Shown here: positions 61,658 to 64,000 of the stretch, piece by piece
How positions within the stretch are numbered: the stretch's first letter is position 1
How the letters are laid out: every line of letters starts with the position of its first letter
The notes under the pieces: model-generated
Database searches by the model: none
The model's input: only the letters and a program-made list of their open reading frames with translations
What the model was told of the DNA's origin: nothing
Source of the DNA: Pseudomonas pergaminensis
GTDB lineage: Bacteria > Pseudomonadota > Gammaproteobacteria > Pseudomonadales > Pseudomonadaceae
Assembly (NCBI RefSeq): GCF_024112395.2
Contig: NZ_CP078013.2
Coordinates: 4,836,001-4,900,000, forward strand
DNA length: 64,000 nucleotides
Direction of reading: 5' to 3'
Program-made: the position numbers and the translations under genes

Positions 61658-62461
61658 ATGGCCTGGTTCGACCATGAAGGATGCAGCCTGCACTACGAGG
61701 AATACGGCCACGGCACGCCGCTGATCCTGATCCACGGCCTGGGCTCCAGTTGCCAGGACTGGGAGCTGCAGGTGCCCGTGCTGGCAAGGCATTACCGCCT
61801 GATCGTAGTGGACGTGCGTGGCCATGGCCGCTCGGACAAACCGCGCGAACGCTACAGCATCCAGGGCTTCACCTTTGATCTGCTCGCGCTGATCGAACAC
61901 CTGGCCCTGCCACCCGCCCATGTGGTGGGTTTGTCCATGGGCGGCATGATCGCCTTCCAGCTGGCGGTGGATGAACCCGCGCTCGTCAAGAGCCTGTGCA
62001 TCGTCAACAGTGCCCCGCAGGTGAAGGTGCGCAGTGCCGATGATTACTGGCAATGGGCCAAACGCTGGAGCCTGGCACGCATGCTCAGCTTGAACACCAT
62101 CGGTAAGGCCTTGGGCGACCGCTTGTTCCCCAAGCCACACCAGGCCGACCTGCGCCGCAAGATGGCCGAACGCTGGGCAAAGAACGACAAACGTGCTTAT
62201 CTCGCCAGCTTCGATGCGATTGTGGGCTGGGGCGTGCAGGAACGACTTTCCAGGATCACCTGTCCAACCCTGGTCATCAGCGCCGACCACGACTACACCC
62301 CCGTGGCGCAAAAAGAAAACTATGTAAAACTGCTCCCCGATGCGCGACTGGTGGTGATCGAAGATTCCCGCCATGCCACGCCCTTGGACCAACCCGAAGT
62401 CTTTAACGCAACCCTGCTCGAATTTCTAAAGACAGTCGAAACCACTACCCAGGATCACTGA
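61658..62461 (+). CDS. Alpha/beta hydrolase
   Basis: A 267-residue alpha/beta-hydrolase. The oxyanion loop HGLGSS is at 26-31, the nucleophile elbow GLSMGG gives Ser93, the acid is in VISADHDYTP and the catalytic His is in EDSRHATPLDQ near the C-terminus, so the triad is complete. Such enzymes include esterases, lactonases and C-C hydrolases; the substrate cannot be told. It shares a transcript with the LysR gene in front and is four bases from the cyclophilin gene. Confidence 0.88.
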   Translation: MAWFDHEGCSLHYEEYGHGTPLILIHGLGSSCQDWELQVPVLARHYRLIVVDVRGHGRSDKPRERYSIQGFTFDLLALIEHLALPPAHVVGLSMGGMIAFQLAVDEPALVKSLCIVNSAPQVKVRSADDYWQWAKRWSLARMLSLNTIGKALGDRLFPKPHQADLRRKMAERWAKNDKRAYLASFDAIVGWGVQERLSRITCPTLVISADHDYTPVAQKENYVKLLPDARLVVIEDSRHATPLDQPEVFNATLLEFLKTVETTTQDH

Positions 62462-62464
62462 CCC

Positions 62465-63028
62465 ATGCTGAAAAAAATCGCCTTCTTTGCCGGTTCTGTT
62501 TTGTTCGCTGCCAACCTGATGGCGGCTGAACCCGCCAAGGCGCCTCACGTCCTGATCACGACTACCAACGGCGACATCGAGATCGAACTGGACCCGGTCA
62601 AGGCGCCGATCAGCACCAAGAACTTCCTGGCCTATGTCGACAGCGGCTTCTACACCAATACGATTTTCCACCGCGTCATCCCAGGCTTCATGATCCAGGG
62701 CGGCGGCTTCACCCAGGCGATGACCCAAAAGCCGACCAAGGACCCGATCAAGAACGAAGCCAGCAACGGTCTGCATAACGTACGTGGCACCTTGTCCATG
62801 GCGCGTACCAACGACCCGAATTCGGCCACCAGCCAATTCTTCATCAACGTCGCCGACAATGCCTTCCTCGACCCGGGCCGCGATGCCGGTTACGCCGTGT
62901 TCGCCAAGGTGGTCAAGGGCATGGACGTGGTGGATGTGATCGTCAATTCGCAGACCACTACCAAGCAGGGCATGCAGAACGTGCCAATCGATCCTGTGTA
63001 CATCAAGTCGGCCAAGCGCATCGATTGA
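62465..63028 (+). CDS. ppiA: Periplasmic peptidyl-prolyl isomerase (cyclophilin)
   Basis: A 187-residue cyclophilin with signal peptide [20 protein letters not shown], so it is periplasmic and helps fold exported proteins. The domain shows [16 protein letters not shown] (the active-site Arg lies in HRVIPG), [32 protein letters not shown] and [16 protein letters not shown]. Start ATG 62465, three bases after the hydrolase stop, so it may be co-transcribed. Typical length for the PpiA type. Confidence 0.94.
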   Translation: MLKKIAFFAGSVLFAANLMAAEPAKAPHVLITTTNGDIEIELDPVKAPISTKNFLAYVDSGFYTNTIFHRVIPGFMIQGGGFTQAMTQKPTKDPIKNEASNGLHNVRGTLSMARTNDPNSATSQFFINVADNAFLDPGRDAGYAVFAKVVKGMDVVDVIVNSQTTTKQGMQNVPIDPVYIKSAKRID

Positions 63029-63109
63029 GGTAGCAGGTAGTTCCGCGCGCAGCCCACAAGGCCGCGCGCGCATTTGAAAGGAGAGCCCGCCCCGCGGGTG
63101 TCATACCTA

Positions 63110-64000
63110 ATGCTCTATCGTCGTTTTGAACAACTGATCGATATTTTCCGCGACGCCCCCAGCGCCGCCCCGCCCGATAAAGTCCTGCCCTTCTACCTCT
63201 ACTACCTGCGCCAGGTGTGGCCGCATTTTGCTGCCTTGCTGGTGGTCGGCCTGATCGGTGCACTCATTGAAGTGGCGCTGTTCAGCTACCTGAGCCGCAT
63301 CATCGACCTGGCCCAGGGCACGCCGCCCGCGAATTTCTTCCAGTTGCACAGCACCGAGCTGATCTGGATGGCCGTGGTCGCCCTGCTGTTGCGCCCGATC
63401 TTCGGCGCCCTGCATGACCTGCTGGTGCATCAGACCATCAGCCCCGGCATGACCAGCCTGATCCGTTGGCAGAACCACAGCTACGTGCTCAAGCAGAGCC
63501 TGAATTTCTTCCAGAATGACTTCGCCGGGCGTATTGCCCAGCGCATCATGCAAACCGGCAACTCCCTGCGCGACTCGGCGGTCGCCGCAGTGGATGCAAT
63601 CTGGCACGTGGCGATCTACGCCATCAGTTCCCTGGTGCTGTTTGCCGAGGCCGACTGGCGCCTGATGATCCCGCTGGTGACCTGGATCATCAGCTACAGC
63701 CTGGCACTGCGCTATTTCGTGCCACGGGTGAAGGAGCGCTCGGTGATCTCTTCCGAGGCACGCTCCAAGCTGATGGGCCGTATCGTCGACGGCTACACCA
63801 ACATCACCACCTTGAAGCTGTTCGCCCATACCCAGTACGAGCAGGAATACGCCAAGGAAGCGATTATCGAGCAGACCGAAAAAACCCAGCTGGCCAGCCG
63901 TGTGGTCACCAGCATGGACATCGTGATCACCACCATGAACGGCCTGCTGATCGTCACCACCACCGGCCTGGCCCTGTGGCTATGGACGCAGTCGCTGATC
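63110..64000 (+). CDS. ABC exporter, transmembrane part (C-terminus cut by window edge)
   Basis: The first 297 codons of an ABC transporter of the fused permease-ATPase type. The residues show an exporter-style transmembrane domain: an N-terminal amphipathic helix (YRRFEQLIDIFRDAP), then FAALLVVGLIGALIEVALFSYLS, LIWMAVVALLLRPIFG, a long cytoplasmic loop with SLNFFQNDFAGRIAQRIMQT, and further helices; ISSEARSKLMGRIVDGYTNITTLKLF is a typical coupling region. The ATPase domain lies beyond base 64000. ATG 63110 is chosen; an in-frame GTG at 63098 is an alternative. Substrate unknown. Confidence 0.88.
   Translation, partial: MLYRRFEQLIDIFRDAPSAAPPDKVLPFYLYYLRQVWPHFAALLVVGLIGALIEVALFSYLSRIIDLAQGTPPANFFQLHSTELIWMAVVALLLRPIFGALHDLLVHQTISPGMTSLIRWQNHSYVLKQSLNFFQNDFAGRIAQRIMQTGNSLRDSAVAAVDAIWHVAIYAISSLVLFAEADWRLMIPLVTWIISYSLALRYFVPRVKERSVISSEARSKLMGRIVDGYTNITTLKLFAHTQYEQEYAKEAIIEQTEKTQLASRVVTSMDIVITTMNGLLIVTTTGLALWLWTQSLI

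Noticed and set aside
1..64000. CRISPR arrays, tRNA, rRNA or insertion sequences
   Set aside because: No evenly spaced direct repeats, no tRNA cloverleaf-like stretch, no rRNA sequence and no transposase were seen on reading the gaps; the repeats present are REP elements.

Overview
The window looks like chromosomal DNA of a Pseudomonas of the P. fluorescens group. The reasons are GC-rich codon use, Pseudomonas-type gene neighbourhoods (the guanidinobutyrase locus, a late cobalamin operon, paired NlpC/P60 lipoproteins, hda and purMN as neighbours) and many small palindromic REP sequences of the kind abundant in that group. I see no rRNA or tRNA gene, no insertion sequence, no integrase, no CRISPR array and no prophage. 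About 63 protein genes are supported; recQ at the left edge and an ABC exporter at the right edge are cut by the window.

Layout. 1-8.3 kb: recQ, two small conserved genes, a large transporter-fused hybrid sensor kinase (MxtR/CrbS type), rmuC and a small Sel1-like gene. 8.3-14.3 kb: mostly uncharacterised small genes, one behind a leader of nearly 400 nt, then a FadL-type porin, a glutathione peroxidase-like protein, and a MarR-MFS pair with matching operators. 14.4-23.7 kb: a ten-gene minus-strand operon for the end of adenosylcobalamin synthesis (cobO-cobB-bluB-cbiB-cobD-cobQ-cobU-cobT-cobC-cobS) behind a cobalamin riboswitch with a possible intrinsic terminator after it. 23.8-29.8 kb: a sugar dehydrogenase-like lipoprotein, two NlpC/P60 lipoproteins, hda, an AI-2E-type permease and a DUF2066 protein. 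30.1-41.2 kb: purM-purN, small conserved genes, mazG, relA, rlmD, cysM and a DTW-domain gene. 40.3-45.7 kb: the 4-guanidinobutyrate locus (gbuR-gbuA plus an NTF2-like protein and two transporters). 45.8-50.8 kb: an amidase/lipoprotein pair that could be an effector-immunity module, a 40-residue PA1414-like gene with an Anr-type box, a LysR regulator, an MFS transporter and an NCS1 permease. 51-64 kb: housekeeping and small envelope genes (cvfB, a TorF-like porin, a DEAD-box helicase, a YbdG-type channel, azoreductase, cyclophilin) and the start of an ABC exporter.

Most of the window is ordinary core genome. The points that most deserve a second look are the amidase/lipoprotein pair, the 40-residue PA1414-like gene, a REP sequence read as the C-terminus of CobB, the long leader at 9.1-9.47 kb, the terminator after the cobalamin riboswitch, the MarR operators with a probably leaderless marR mRNA, and a small DnaA-box group at 8.37-8.40 kb. 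I found no convincing new multi-gene system.
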